DNA of 64,000 nucleotides from Daejeonella sp. (GTDB lineage Bacteria; Bacteroidota; Bacteroidia; Sphingobacteriales; Sphingobacteriaceae): NCBI RefSeq assembly GCF_030695525.1, contig NZ_JAUYSS010000021.1, positions 62,001 to 126,000 of the forward strand, read 5' to 3'. Shown piece by piece: positions 17,767 to 26,837 of this stretch (position 1 is its first letter; each line of letters starts with the position of its first letter). The notes under the pieces were generated by a model. It saw only the letters and a program-made list of their open reading frames with translations, ran no database searches and was not told where the DNA came from. The position numbers and the translations under genes were made by a program.

Positions 17767-18515
17767 TAATCATTTTTTTTGATAAGCTCTTCCATACATC
17801 GGTAAACCCTTGTTTTTAAGATTCCAGTGTCATCAGAATTGAGTCCTGCAACTCTAACCCGTTTAGCAAATATACATTCTAATAAGCCAGGCTTTATGTC
17901 CAAAGGGTTGATTCGGGGAAGCAGTTTTCTTGCATTTAATATAACCATAGGCACTATGTCGGTTTGAGTTTCAATTGCAAGACGGAATGCGCCGTCATAA
18001 AATTCCGAGAGTGGTGCATTGGTCTGGTTTATTGTTCCTTCAGGAAAGATCAATATGGATTGACCATTGCCAAGTTCAATCTTCAACTCCTCCACACTTC
18101 TGGCACGACTCTCCTGACTTTTTCGGTCGATAAGTACAACCACCCGTTTGTAGATCATACCAAAGATTGGAGTTTTCACCATTTCGATCTTGCCCAGTGG
18201 TTTGAATGAGCCGGGAATCGATAAAACCACGGCAATGGCATCCAGATAAGAATTATGGTTGCAAACGTAGATGCAGGCTTTATCTGGATTCAGGGTTTCT
18301 CTTCCCTTTGTTCTGACAGGGTAGAAGCATAATGCCGAGAAAATCCAAGCCCATACTTTTAGGAAGAAGAAGATTATGTCCTGAGCTTTTTTTTTCCTGA
18401 AGATTGCCGACGTCAGAAGAATAAATGGAAATACGAGGATCATCGCTGATATGAATACCAGAAAGCCCCAGATAAGAAACAGGAGTGCAGCTACTTTTTT
18501 TAAGAGTTTCACCAT
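17763..18515 (-). CDS. 1-acyl-glycerol-3-phosphate acyltransferase-like (PlsC family)
   Basis: 250 residues with an N-terminal membrane segment (LLFLIWGFLVFISAMILVFPFILLTSA). The catalytic NHNSYLD (HX4D) is followed by the FPEGT acyl-acceptor motif. Family members acylate lysophospholipids at the inner membrane. It stands alone on the minus strand, tail to tail with the preceding exported protein. Confidence 0.9.
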   Translation of the reverse strand: MVKLLKKVAALLFLIWGFLVFISAMILVFPFILLTSAIFRKKKAQDIIFFFLKVWAWIFSALCFYPVRTKGRETLNPDKACIYVCNHNSYLDAIAVVLSIPGSFKPLGKIEMVKTPIFGMIYKRVVVLIDRKSQESRARSVEELKIELGNGQSILIFPEGTINQTNAPLSEFYDGAFRLAIETQTDIVPMVILNARKLLPRINPLDIKPGLLECIFAKRVRVAGLNSDDTGILKTRVYRCMEELIKKNDY

Positions 18516-18663
18516 TACTATTTTAGATTCTGCTTAGTCTGCAAATAGGCAGGATCTATTCCTGTTCTGCATTTTAAAGAGATGTAATATGGAAATTTAT
18601 TATCGAACCGGCAGGGTTTGGGAAGCATTATTTAGTAATGCCCGGCTTAATACTGTTGATTTG

Positions 18664-19392
18664 TCAGATTTTTAAGTACTCACATGCCTTTTCAGCCGCA
18701 AGTTTTTCCGCATTTTTCTTATTGTAATCACGGCCGATTGCACAATTTTCTCCATCTACACTAATTTGGATTGTAAACAGTTTTGAATTTTCACCTTCAT
18801 CATTAGCAATGATTTCAAAACTAATGTCTTTGCCATGACGCTGGCACCATTCAATTAATTTACTCTTGAAATTTGTTTCAGTAAGTTCAAGGGTATGAAT
18901 GTCAATATGTGGTTTTATAATCCTGCTTATCAGAAAGTTACGTGTAAAATTATAGCCTTTGTCTATATAAACAGCCCCAATCATAGCTTCGAAAGTATCC
19001 CCCAGTAAGGAGCCTTGTTTATTGTTATGGCCGATCATCCTGTTATCATACTCGATATGCTCATCCAGACCAAGCCGTTTAGCTAGTTGATTTAGATTTG
19101 AACGACTTACAATTTTTGAGCGCATTTCTGTGAGGAAGCCCTCATCCTTATAAGGATACATTTTGAAAAGAATCTCAGCTATAACAGAACCCAAAATGGC
19201 ATCCCCAAGAAATTCCAGACGCTCATTGCTGTTCTTTGTGCCATTTTTAAGTTCAACAGCAACAGAACGATGTCTGAATGCCATGCGGTAAAGCCGTAGA
19301 TTTCCGGGAACAAAACCTAAAAGATTCTCTAATGATCGTATATATATGCGATTTGGAGAAAAGTAAAGTTTATAAATTCTGAAAAATGGCAT
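18664..19392 (-). CDS. rnc: Ribonuclease III
   Basis: Double-stranded-RNA endonuclease, 242 residues. The signature NERLEFLGDAILG is at residues 56-68, with a second acidic cluster (GDTFEAMIGAVYIDKG) and a C-terminal dsRNA-binding domain ending in AEKLAAEKACEYL. It is downstream of fabF and acpP on the same strand, the common acpP-fabF-rnc order. Confidence 0.96.
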   Translation of the reverse strand: MPFFRIYKLYFSPNRIYIRSLENLLGFVPGNLRLYRMAFRHRSVAVELKNGTKNSNERLEFLGDAILGSVIAEILFKMYPYKDEGFLTEMRSKIVSRSNLNQLAKRLGLDEHIEYDNRMIGHNNKQGSLLGDTFEAMIGAVYIDKGYNFTRNFLISRIIKPHIDIHTLELTETNFKSKLIEWCQRHGKDISFEIIANDEGENSKLFTIQISVDGENCAIGRDYNKKNAEKLAAEKACEYLKI

Positions 19393-19465
19393 TAATGACC
19401 GATAATTCTAATGGTAAGATAAAAATATGCAGGTTTTAATAAATCCGGAATACAGGAAATCAAAA

Positions 19466-20719
19466 TCAGGCTTTGTATTTTTTGAAAATTACAGAAGCAT
19501 TATGCCCTCCAAAGCCAAATGTATTACTTAAAGCAGCATTTACAACACGTTTTTGAGCTTTATTAAATGTGAAATTTAATCTTGAGTCAAAACCGGGATC
19601 ATCTGTGAAATGATTGATCGTTGGGGGAACAATATCATTCTTAACTGCCAGGATAGCAGCAATCGCTTCAACAGCTCCTGCAGCACCCAAAAGATGGCCT
19701 GTCATTGATTTTGTTGAGCTAATATTCAGTTTGAAAGCATCTTCCTTGAACAGATCAAGGATAGCTTTCACCTCACTGATATCTCCAAGTGGGGTAGAGG
19801 TTCCGTGAACATTAATATAATCAATATCAGAGGTTGCAATTCCTGCGTCTCTCATGGCATTGGTCATAACCAATTTTGCCCCAAGACCTTCAGGATGTGG
19901 TGCAGTAATGTGATTCGCATCAGCACTCATACCACCTCCTACAAGTTCAGCATATATTTTAGCCCCTCTGGCTTTTGCATGTTCCAGTTCTTCCAGAATG
20001 ATACTCCCGGCACCTTCGCCGGCAACGAAACCATCACGGTCTTTGTCGAATGGACGGGAGGCTGTGGATGGGTCATCATTTCTGGTCGAAAGAGCATGCA
20101 TGGCATTAAAACCACCCATACCTGCTTCATTAATAATGGCCTCCGAACCTCCTGAAACGATCACATCAGCCATATTCAGACGAATGTAGTTGAATGCATC
20201 GATTAAGGCATTGGTTGAAGAAGCACATGCAGAAACAGTAGAAAAATTCGGACCACGCAGGCCATGCCTGATGGAAATATGACCCGGAGCAATGTCCAGA
20301 ATCATTTTAGGAATGAAAAACGGGTTGAATCGCGGTGTTCCGTCTCCAAGTGCAAAGTTTACTACTTCGTCAGTGAAGGTTTTTAACCCACCTATACCCG
20401 ATCCCCAGATCACACCAATCCGGTTAGTGTCGAGATTGGGAAAGTCTAAACCAGCATCTTTAATTGCTTCATCAGAGGCAGCAATTGCATAATGAACAAA
20501 GGGATCGAGTTTGCGAGCCTCTTTTTTATCCAAAAAATCCTCAGGATTGAAGTTTTTAACCTCACAGGCGAATTTCGTACGGAATTTTTCAGGATCGTAA
20601 TGCGTTATAGGAGCGGCGCCGCTTACCCCATTGATCAAACTATTCCAAAATTCTGGAATAGTATTACCGATTGGAGTAAGCGCACCTAGTCCTGTAACAA
20701 CAACTCTTTTAAGCTCCAT
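19466..20719 (-). CDS. fabF: Beta-ketoacyl-ACP synthase II
   Basis: Condensing enzyme of fatty-acid elongation, 417 residues. The Cys-His-His triad is visible: Cys165 in VSACASS, His in NVHGTSTPLGD (about residue 305) and His in KSMTGHLLGAAG (about residue 342). It sits between acpP and rnc. Confidence 0.97.
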   Translation of the reverse strand: MELKRVVVTGLGALTPIGNTIPEFWNSLINGVSGAAPITHYDPEKFRTKFACEVKNFNPEDFLDKKEARKLDPFVHYAIAASDEAIKDAGLDFPNLDTNRIGVIWGSGIGGLKTFTDEVVNFALGDGTPRFNPFFIPKMILDIAPGHISIRHGLRGPNFSTVSACASSTNALIDAFNYIRLNMADVIVSGGSEAIINEAGMGGFNAMHALSTRNDDPSTASRPFDKDRDGFVAGEGAGSIILEELEHAKARGAKIYAELVGGGMSADANHITAPHPEGLGAKLVMTNAMRDAGIATSDIDYINVHGTSTPLGDISEVKAILDLFKEDAFKLNISSTKSMTGHLLGAAGAVEAIAAILAVKNDIVPPTINHFTDDPGFDSRLNFTFNKAQKRVVNAALSNTFGFGGHNASVIFKKYKA

Positions 20720-20741
20720 TTATAGTTAGGGTATCGTAAAA

Positions 20742-20978
20742 TTACTTTACGTTCTTTTCTAAATATGCGATGGCTTGACCTACAGTGCCGATAGTTTCAG
20801 CCTGGTCATCAGGGATGGCCACGTTAAACTCCTTCTCAAACTCCATGATTAATTCCACGGTGTCTAATGAATCGGCACCAAGATCATTGGTGAAAGATGC
20901 CTCTGGTGTAACTTCACTTTCGTCAACACCTAATTTTTCAACGATAATTGCTTTAACTCTTGAAGCGATATCAGACAT
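20742..20978 (-). CDS. acpP: Acyl carrier protein
   Basis: 78 residues from the ATG at 20976-20978 (minus strand). An in-frame extension upstream adds 21 residues foreign to the family. The phosphopantetheine serine is Ser37 in [13 protein letters not shown]. It is the first gene of acpP-fabF-rnc, divergent from the IPExxxVDY-like gene. Confidence 0.97.
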   Translation of the reverse strand: MSDIASRVKAIIVEKLGVDESEVTPEASFTNDLGADSLDTVELIMEFEKEFNVAIPDDQAETIGTVGQAIAYLEKNVK

Positions 20979-21096
20979 GGTTTTTTGATTTAATTGATTA
21001 ATAATTCTGTGCAAAGAAAAATAAATTCTGGCAATTTTCAAACCTTTTTGTTTTTAGCTATTTTAACATAGCTACTTTTTAACGGATAAAGCATGT

Positions 21097-21104
21097 TACC
21101 TTTG
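21097..21104 (+). promoter_or_regulatory. Bacteroidota -7 element
   Basis: TACCTTTG fits TAnnTTTG and lies 21 bases before the TTG start at 21126. No clear -33 TTG is seen. Confidence 0.45.
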
Positions 21105-21125
21105 TCAATATGCTAAAAATTTACC

Positions 21126-21545
21126 TTGAATAAAACTACATTAAAATTTGAACTTGACCTCGATTTTGTGCTGGTAGCTATTACTACACAACTTAAAGAC
21201 TATATGTTTTGTTTTAAAACTAATAAACAACTTGGAACCAACTTTTGCAAAATCGCTGATCTGGAGCTCCCTTTTAATATTAATGAGGAACCATTTTATT
21301 TCAGCAGATATTTTTATTTGATGCCCGAATCCGAAACAGAACTCTATATCCTCGCAAATAAAGGTACGGAAGGTTTTCTGGTGCCCGAAATGAAAAAGGT
21401 AGATTTCTTTTTATTAATTCAGAATTATATTCATGTGGAGGATGTTAAAGAGATAATTAATAATTTAAATAAGATTCCGGAGGTGCTCGTTGCCCTGGAA
21501 GTTGATCCCAAAAAATTGAAATCCAAAGAAAATCTCATATTTTAG
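21126..21545 (+). CDS. IPExxxVDY-like family protein
   Basis: 139 residues starting with TTG at 21126. The gene's place between acpP (divergent) and pyk, its length and its body (YMFCFKTNKQLGTNF, FNINEEPFYFSRYFY) match the Bacteroidota IPExxxVDY family of unknown function. The C-terminal motif here reads IPEVLVALEVDPKKL, so the final VDY is replaced by VDP at a shifted distance. Cytoplasmic, no membrane segment. Probably transcribed with pyk, 65 bases downstream. Confidence 0.75.
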   Translation: MNKTTLKFELDLDFVLVAITTQLKDYMFCFKTNKQLGTNFCKIADLELPFNINEEPFYFSRYFYLMPESETELYILANKGTEGFLVPEMKKVDFFLLIQNYIHVEDVKEIINNLNKIPEVLVALEVDPKKLKSKENLIF

Positions 21546-21610
21546 CCCTTTGGGATCGTGTATTTAGTACACTTTATTGCTCAAATAATTTTTAAATTAA
21601 ATAAGAACAG

Positions 21611-23041
21611 ATGAAGACGGTTCATAACAGAACTAAAATTGTAGCCACATTAGGCCCTGCTTCTGCAAAAAAAGAAGTATTGCTGAACATGATCAAGGCA
21701 GGTGTAGATGTTTGCAGGTTGAATTTTTCCCACGGAAAAACAGAGGATCATCAAAAGGTGATCGATATTATTCGTGATATCAATAAAAAATACAAAACAA
21801 ATGTTGGGATACTTGCCGATCTGCAGGGTCCAAAGATCCGTATTGGTCTAGTGAAAGACGGCGGAATTAACCTGATTAGTGGGCACAAGATTGAGATCAC
21901 AACAAAAGAGCTGATCGGGGATGATAAACAGATCTATATTACTTATCAAAGTTTTCCAAGCGATGTACGTTCCGGAGAAATCATTCTCCTTGACGATGGA
22001 AAGATCCAGATGAGGGTTCTAAGCACTAATAATAAAGATTCTGTACAGTGTGAGGTAGTTTATGGGGGTGTGCTTACCTCCCGCAAAGGAGTAAATCTTC
22101 CCAATACCAAGGTGTCAATCCCGAGTCTGACAGAAGAAGATCTTGCAAATCTTGAATTTGCGCTCAATAATGATGTAGAATGGATCGGACTTTCATTTGT
22201 GCGATCGGCAGATGATATCATTGAATTAAAGCGCATCATTGCCAGAAGTGATAAAACCGCCCGCGTAATTGCAAAGATTGAGAAACCGGAGGCGATTGAT
22301 AATATTGATGAAATCATTGAAGTAACTGATGGAGTGATGGTGGCCCGTGGCGACCTTGGAGTTGAAATGCCAATGGAACAGGTTCCATTGCTGCAGAAAA
22401 TGATCGCCAGAAAATGCCGTGCGGCTTCGAAACCTGTGATCGTGGCTACCCAGATGCTCGAAAGTATGATTACTTCACCCCGTCCTACCCGTGCTGAGGT
22501 GAATGATGTGGCAAATTCAGTTTTGGATGGAGCCGATGCTGTGATGTTGAGTGGTGAGACCTCAGTTGGTGAATATCCGCTGATTGTCATTGAAACTATG
22601 AATAAAATCGTGAGGAATGTGGAGGAAAATGATTATCCGTATAACACATCAAAGATTTTAAATGAAAATTCTTCAACTTATATGGGTGATGCAGTATGTG
22701 GCTCTGCGGTCTTTCTTGCTGAAAAGACTCATGCAGTCGGTATCATTTCAATGACCTCGTCGGGCTATACCGCATTCGAAATCTCCAGTTACCGCCCCAA
22801 AGCAGCAACCTTTATTTTTACAAGTAACCGTAAACTTCTGAATACACTCAGTCTTTTATGGGGGGTTCGTGGATTCTATTATGATAAATTTGACAGTACG
22901 GATAAAACGATCAGGGATGTAAATCAGATTCTGAAAGCTGAAAAACTGGTTGAACCAGGTAATGTGGTAATCAATACTGCCGCCATTCCGATCGAGAAGA
23001 AAGGGAAGACCAATATGATCAAAGTGACCATCGTCGATTAA
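21611..23041 (+). CDS. pyk: Pyruvate kinase
   Basis: Last step of glycolysis (PEP + ADP to pyruvate + ATP), 476 residues. TKIVATLGPAS and NFSHG are at the N-terminus, the active-site signature is ARVIAKIEKPEAIDNIDEI, and MVARGDLGVEMP follows. A perfect 16-bp hairpin terminator begins 28 bases after the stop. Confidence 0.97.
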   Translation: MKTVHNRTKIVATLGPASAKKEVLLNMIKAGVDVCRLNFSHGKTEDHQKVIDIIRDINKKYKTNVGILADLQGPKIRIGLVKDGGINLISGHKIEITTKELIGDDKQIYITYQSFPSDVRSGEIILLDDGKIQMRVLSTNNKDSVQCEVVYGGVLTSRKGVNLPNTKVSIPSLTEEDLANLEFALNNDVEWIGLSFVRSADDIIELKRIIARSDKTARVIAKIEKPEAIDNIDEIIEVTDGVMVARGDLGVEMPMEQVPLLQKMIARKCRAASKPVIVATQMLESMITSPRPTRAEVNDVANSVLDGADAVMLSGETSVGEYPLIVIETMNKIVRNVEENDYPYNTSKILNENSSTYMGDAVCGSAVFLAEKTHAVGIISMTSSGYTAFEISSYRPKAATFIFTSNRKLLNTLSLLWGVRGFYYDKFDSTDKTIRDVNQILKAEKLVEPGNVVINTAAIPIEKKGKTNMIKVTIVD

Positions 23042-23068
23042 ATCAGGGCATAAACAGCCTTAAAAATT

Positions 23069-23104
23069 CACTAAAAAAGCCGGCAAAAGCCGGCTTTTTT
23101 AGTG
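23069..23104 (+). terminator. Rho-independent terminator of pyk
   Basis: A 16-bp perfect stem (CACTAAAAAAGCCGGC and its complement) around an AAAA loop. The 3' arm carries the T run. Confidence 0.9.
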
Positions 23105-23342
23105 TGTAAACTTGTGTAACAAAAATGCTCCAAAATCTCCATTTTTTAGAGTTTTCAACATAGTTAAGTACCTTTAAATCATTCTATTAATAACTGATTA
23201 AGTGCTGGGGTGCAGATACACTAACAACCTGTGGAAAACTCTGATTCGATATAAATGCCTTCAACTGATAGATTTGATTAAAAACCCCCAAACATTTTTA
23301 TTAAGGGTAAGTGACTCAATAACAACATTAAATCATTTTTTT

Positions 23343-26300
23343 ATGGCTAAAGCTTCTACAAACTCAGCGGCAAAAGGAACGGGAAAAGGTCTTACGTTCC
23401 AAAGATATTTCACCAAACAGGGGGTAAACGTATATGATTTGTTCAAATACGAGAAACGTACCTCGGTTATTCGTAACCCCGCGGGTGATGCTGTTTTCGA
23501 AATGAAAAATGTAGAAGTACCCGAAACCTGGAGCCAGGTAGCAACGGATATTTTAGCCCAGAAGTATTTCCGCAAAGCCGGGGTACCTCAGCCTGATGGA
23601 TCAACTTCATCTGAGAACAGCATCAAACAGGTTGCCCATCGGATGGCTCATTGCTGGAGATCATGGGGTGAGCGTTATAATTATTTTGCCAGCAAGGAAG
23701 ATGCCGGTATTTTTTACGATGAATTGGTTTATACAATCGTTGGTCAGTTAGCTGCACCCAATTCACCACAGTGGTTCAACACAGGATTACATAGTTCTTA
23801 CGGAATTACTGGTAAACCACAGGGCCATTATTTCGTAAACCCGGATACAGATCAATTAGAAAAATCAACCTCCGCCTACGAGCGTCCTCAGCCCCATGCC
23901 TGCTTCATCCTTTCAGTTAGTGATGACCTGGTGAACGATGGCGGTATCATGGACCTTTGGGTTAGAGAAGCCAGAATATTTAAATACGGTTCAGGAGTTG
24001 GAACTAACTTCTCGGCAATCCGCGGCGAAAGCGAAAAACTTTCTGGCGGTGGTTATTCTTCAGGTTTGATGTCTTTCCTGAAGATCGGTGACCGTGCTGC
24101 AGGAGCAATCAAATCAGGAGGTACTACGCGCCGTGCTGCAAAAATGGTATGTCTGGATCTGGACCATCCTGAAATCGAGGGATTTGTAAACTGGAAAGTT
24201 GAAGAAGAGAAAAAAGTTGCTGCTTTAATCGCAGCAGGTTATTCTTCAGATTATGAAGGTGAAGCTTACCGTACCGTATCCGGACAGAATTCAAACAACT
24301 CCGTACGTGTTCCAAATACTTTCTTCAAAGCACTTGAAGATGGTGGAAACTGGGATCTGATCGGAAGAATTACCGGTCAGCCGGTAAAATCGATATCAGC
24401 CGAGAAATTATGGCAGGATATTGCTTTCGCTGCCTGGGCTTGCGCCGATCCTGGAATACAATACGATACAACCATCAACGAATGGCATACCTGTCCTGAA
24501 GGCGGACGTATCAATGCCTCAAACCCATGTTCAGAATACATGTTCCTGGATAATACAGCCTGTAACCTGGCTTCTATTAACCTGGCGCATTTCTTCGATC
24601 CTCAAACATTAGTATTTGATGTGAAAGGTTTCGAGCATGCCTGCCGTGTATGGACCGTGGTTCTCGAAATTTCGGTATTGATGGCACAATTCCCGTCCAA
24701 AGAAGTGGCACAGTTATCTTATGATTACCGCACACTTGGCTTGGGATATGCTAACCTTGGCTCTATGCTGATGGTTGCCGGAATTCCTTACGATAGTGAT
24801 AAAGCCCGTGCAATTGGCGGTGCTATTACTGCAATCATGACTGGTACAGCCTACTCAACTTCGGCAGAAATGGCGAAAGAGCTGGGTACTTTCAAGAAAT
24901 TCAATGAGAATAAAAAACATATGCTCAGGGTTATGCGTAACCACCGCTATGCTGCCTATAATAACGATGCTTACGAAGGACTTGAGATTGCGCCTCCGGG
25001 AATCGATCCTAAATTCTGCCCTGATTATTTATTATCAGCTGCCTGCAATTCATGGGATAGAGCTGTTGAACTTGGTGAGAAATACGGTTACCGTAACGCT
25101 CAGACCACAGTTATTGCACCAACAGGAACAATTGGTTTGGTAATGGATTGCGATACTACCGGTATCGAGCCTGATTTTGCATTGGTTAAGTTCAAAAAAT
25201 TATCTGGTGGAGGTTATTTCAAGATCATCAATCAGGGAGTTCCTGCAGCTTTGCGCAATCAGGGATACAAAGAGCATGAAATTGAAGCCATTGTAAATTA
25301 TGCTAAAGGTGCGGCTACCCTGCAGGGTGCTCCACATATTAACTTCGACAGCCTGGCTGCCAAAGGCTTTAATCAGGATGAACTCGAGAAAATTGACAAA
25401 TCATTGCTTGCAGCCTTCGAAATTGGTTTTGTATTTAACCAGTGGAGTCTGGGCGAAGAGTGTTTAAACCGTTTAGGTTTCAAATCTGAGCAATATTCTT
25501 CTCCTGATTTCAATCTTTTACGTGCGATCGGGTTTAACCGTCAGCAGATTGCAGAAGCAAATGAATACATCTGTGGTACTATGACCGTTGAAGGTGCTCC
25601 ATATTTGAAAGAAGAGCATTACCCAATTTTTGACTGTGCGAATAAATGCGGTCAGAAGGGCGAACGTTTCATTCATGCACATGGCCACATCAAAATGATG
25701 GCTGCAGCACAACCTTTCCTTTCAGGTGCGATCTCTAAAACAATCAACCTGCCAAATGAGGCTACGGTTGATGAAATCAAAGATTGCTATGAATTATCAT
25801 GGAAACTGGCTTTGAAGGCAAATGCACTTTATCGCGACGGTTGTAAATTATCCCAGCCATTATCTACCAAATCATCCGACAGTAAAGAAGATAAGCTGGA
25901 TACGGTAGAAGAAGTACTTGGCGAGGCTGCAAATGTCAGACTGAGCGACCTTACTGCTGAGCAGGTTCTTGATGCAGCAAGAGCGATCCTTGAGCGTTCT
26001 ACCGATACCAAGTTCAAACGTCAGTTATCTTCGGTTGTAGAGCGTAAAAACCTGCCTGGTAAACGTGGTGGTTTCACCCAGAAAGCTGCTGTTGGCGGAC
26101 AAACCGTATTCGTTCGTACCGGAGAGTATGAAGATGGAACATTGGGAGAGATTTTCGTGGATATGCATAAAGAAGGTGCAACTTTCCGCTCCCTGATGAA
26201 CTGTTTCTCTATTGCGGTTTCTGTTGGTCTGCAATACGGAGTGCCACTGGAAGAGTTTGTAGATAAATTTACCTTCACCCGTTTCGAGCCATCAGGTATG

Positions 26301-26660
26301 GTAACGGGACACGATAATATCAAGAGCGCTACTTCAATTGTAGATTATATGTTCAGAATGCTGGGTTATGAATACCTGGGCCGTACAGACCTGGTTCATG
26401 TGATCACTGAGCAGAAAGCTATTGTTGGAAACCCTCAAATGACAGATAATGACGTGAATCCTGATACTTCAAACTCCTTTATTGAGGCATCAGTTACCAT
26501 TTCCTCTACAACTTCAAGCATTAAACTGAAGCCGGTCCTGGATATCTCTGGCGGCGGTCAGTCTGACGCACCTGCCTGTGGCAATTGCGGTCATATCATG
26601 GTGAGATCAGGTACTTGTTATAAGTGTTTGAATTGCGGAACGCAGGGGGGATGCAGTTAA
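23343..26660 (+). CDS. nrdJ: B12-dependent (class II) ribonucleotide reductase
   Basis: Adenosylcobalamin-dependent reduction of ribonucleotides to deoxyribonucleotides, 1105 residues from the ATG at 23343 ([12 protein letters not shown]). A longer in-frame frame from 23202 looks non-coding. [42 protein letters not shown] and the Cys-rich C-terminus ([21 protein letters not shown]) are class II features. The C-terminal CxxC pairs probably form a zinc ribbon and redox relay. The 300 bases upstream show no recognisable cobalamin riboswitch. Confidence 0.95.
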   Translation: MAKASTNSAAKGTGKGLTFQRYFTKQGVNVYDLFKYEKRTSVIRNPAGDAVFEMKNVEVPETWSQVATDILAQKYFRKAGVPQPDGSTSSENSIKQVAHRMAHCWRSWGERYNYFASKEDAGIFYDELVYTIVGQLAAPNSPQWFNTGLHSSYGITGKPQGHYFVNPDTDQLEKSTSAYERPQPHACFILSVSDDLVNDGGIMDLWVREARIFKYGSGVGTNFSAIRGESEKLSGGGYSSGLMSFLKIGDRAAGAIKSGGTTRRAAKMVCLDLDHPEIEGFVNWKVEEEKKVAALIAAGYSSDYEGEAYRTVSGQNSNNSVRVPNTFFKALEDGGNWDLIGRITGQPVKSISAEKLWQDIAFAAWACADPGIQYDTTINEWHTCPEGGRINASNPCSEYMFLDNTACNLASINLAHFFDPQTLVFDVKGFEHACRVWTVVLEISVLMAQFPSKEVAQLSYDYRTLGLGYANLGSMLMVAGIPYDSDKARAIGGAITAIMTGTAYSTSAEMAKELGTFKKFNENKKHMLRVMRNHRYAAYNNDAYEGLEIAPPGIDPKFCPDYLLSAACNSWDRAVELGEKYGYRNAQTTVIAPTGTIGLVMDCDTTGIEPDFALVKFKKLSGGGYFKIINQGVPAALRNQGYKEHEIEAIVNYAKGAATLQGAPHINFDSLAAKGFNQDELEKIDKSLLAAFEIGFVFNQWSLGEECLNRLGFKSEQYSSPDFNLLRAIGFNRQQIAEANEYICGTMTVEGAPYLKEEHYPIFDCANKCGQKGERFIHAHGHIKMMAAAQPFLSGAISKTINLPNEATVDEIKDCYELSWKLALKANALYRDGCKLSQPLSTKSSDSKEDKLDTVEEVLGEAANVRLSDLTAEQVLDAARAILERSTDTKFKRQLSSVVERKNLPGKRGGFTQKAAVGGQTVFVRTGEYEDGTLGEIFVDMHKEGATFRSLMNCFSIAVSVGLQYGVPLEEFVDKFTFTRFEPSGMVTGHDNIKSATSIVDYMFRMLGYEYLGRTDLVHVITEQKAIVGNPQMTDNDVNPDTSNSFIEASVTISSTTSSIKLKPVLDISGGGQSDAPACGNCGHIMVRSGTCYKCLNCGTQGGCS

Positions 26661-26695
26661 TTGAGAGTTGAAAGTTGAGAATTGAGAGTTGGAAG
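26661..26695. repeat. Heptad repeat after nrdJ
   Basis: Five 7-base units (TTGAGAG, TTGAAAG, TTGAGAA, TTGAGAG, TTGGAAG) begin at the base after the nrdJ stop codon. Confidence 0.8.
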
Positions 26696-26740
26696 GCGGC
26701 GATAAGAAAGCAATCCAGCTATCGTTCTGAATAATATTTG

Positions 26741-26770
26741 AAGCCCTGCCGGAAATGGTGGGGCTTTTTT
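26741..26770 (+). terminator. Probable nrdJ terminator
   Basis: AAGCCC at 26741-26746 pairs with GGGCTT at 26761-26766, with a CC/GG inner pair and a T run. Confidence 0.7.
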
Positions 26771-26837
26771 ATTTGAAGAGGGTTATATGTTGATATTCAA
26801 GGTATAAAGGGGTAGATTCGTTTAAAGGAGGATAGGG

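Noticed and set aside
23042-23342. Cobalamin riboswitch upstream of nrdJ
   Set aside because: The B12-box conserved core is not seen; only the pyk terminator and AT-rich DNA. TGTGGAAAA at about 23228 is a weak DnaA-box look-alike, not enough to call.
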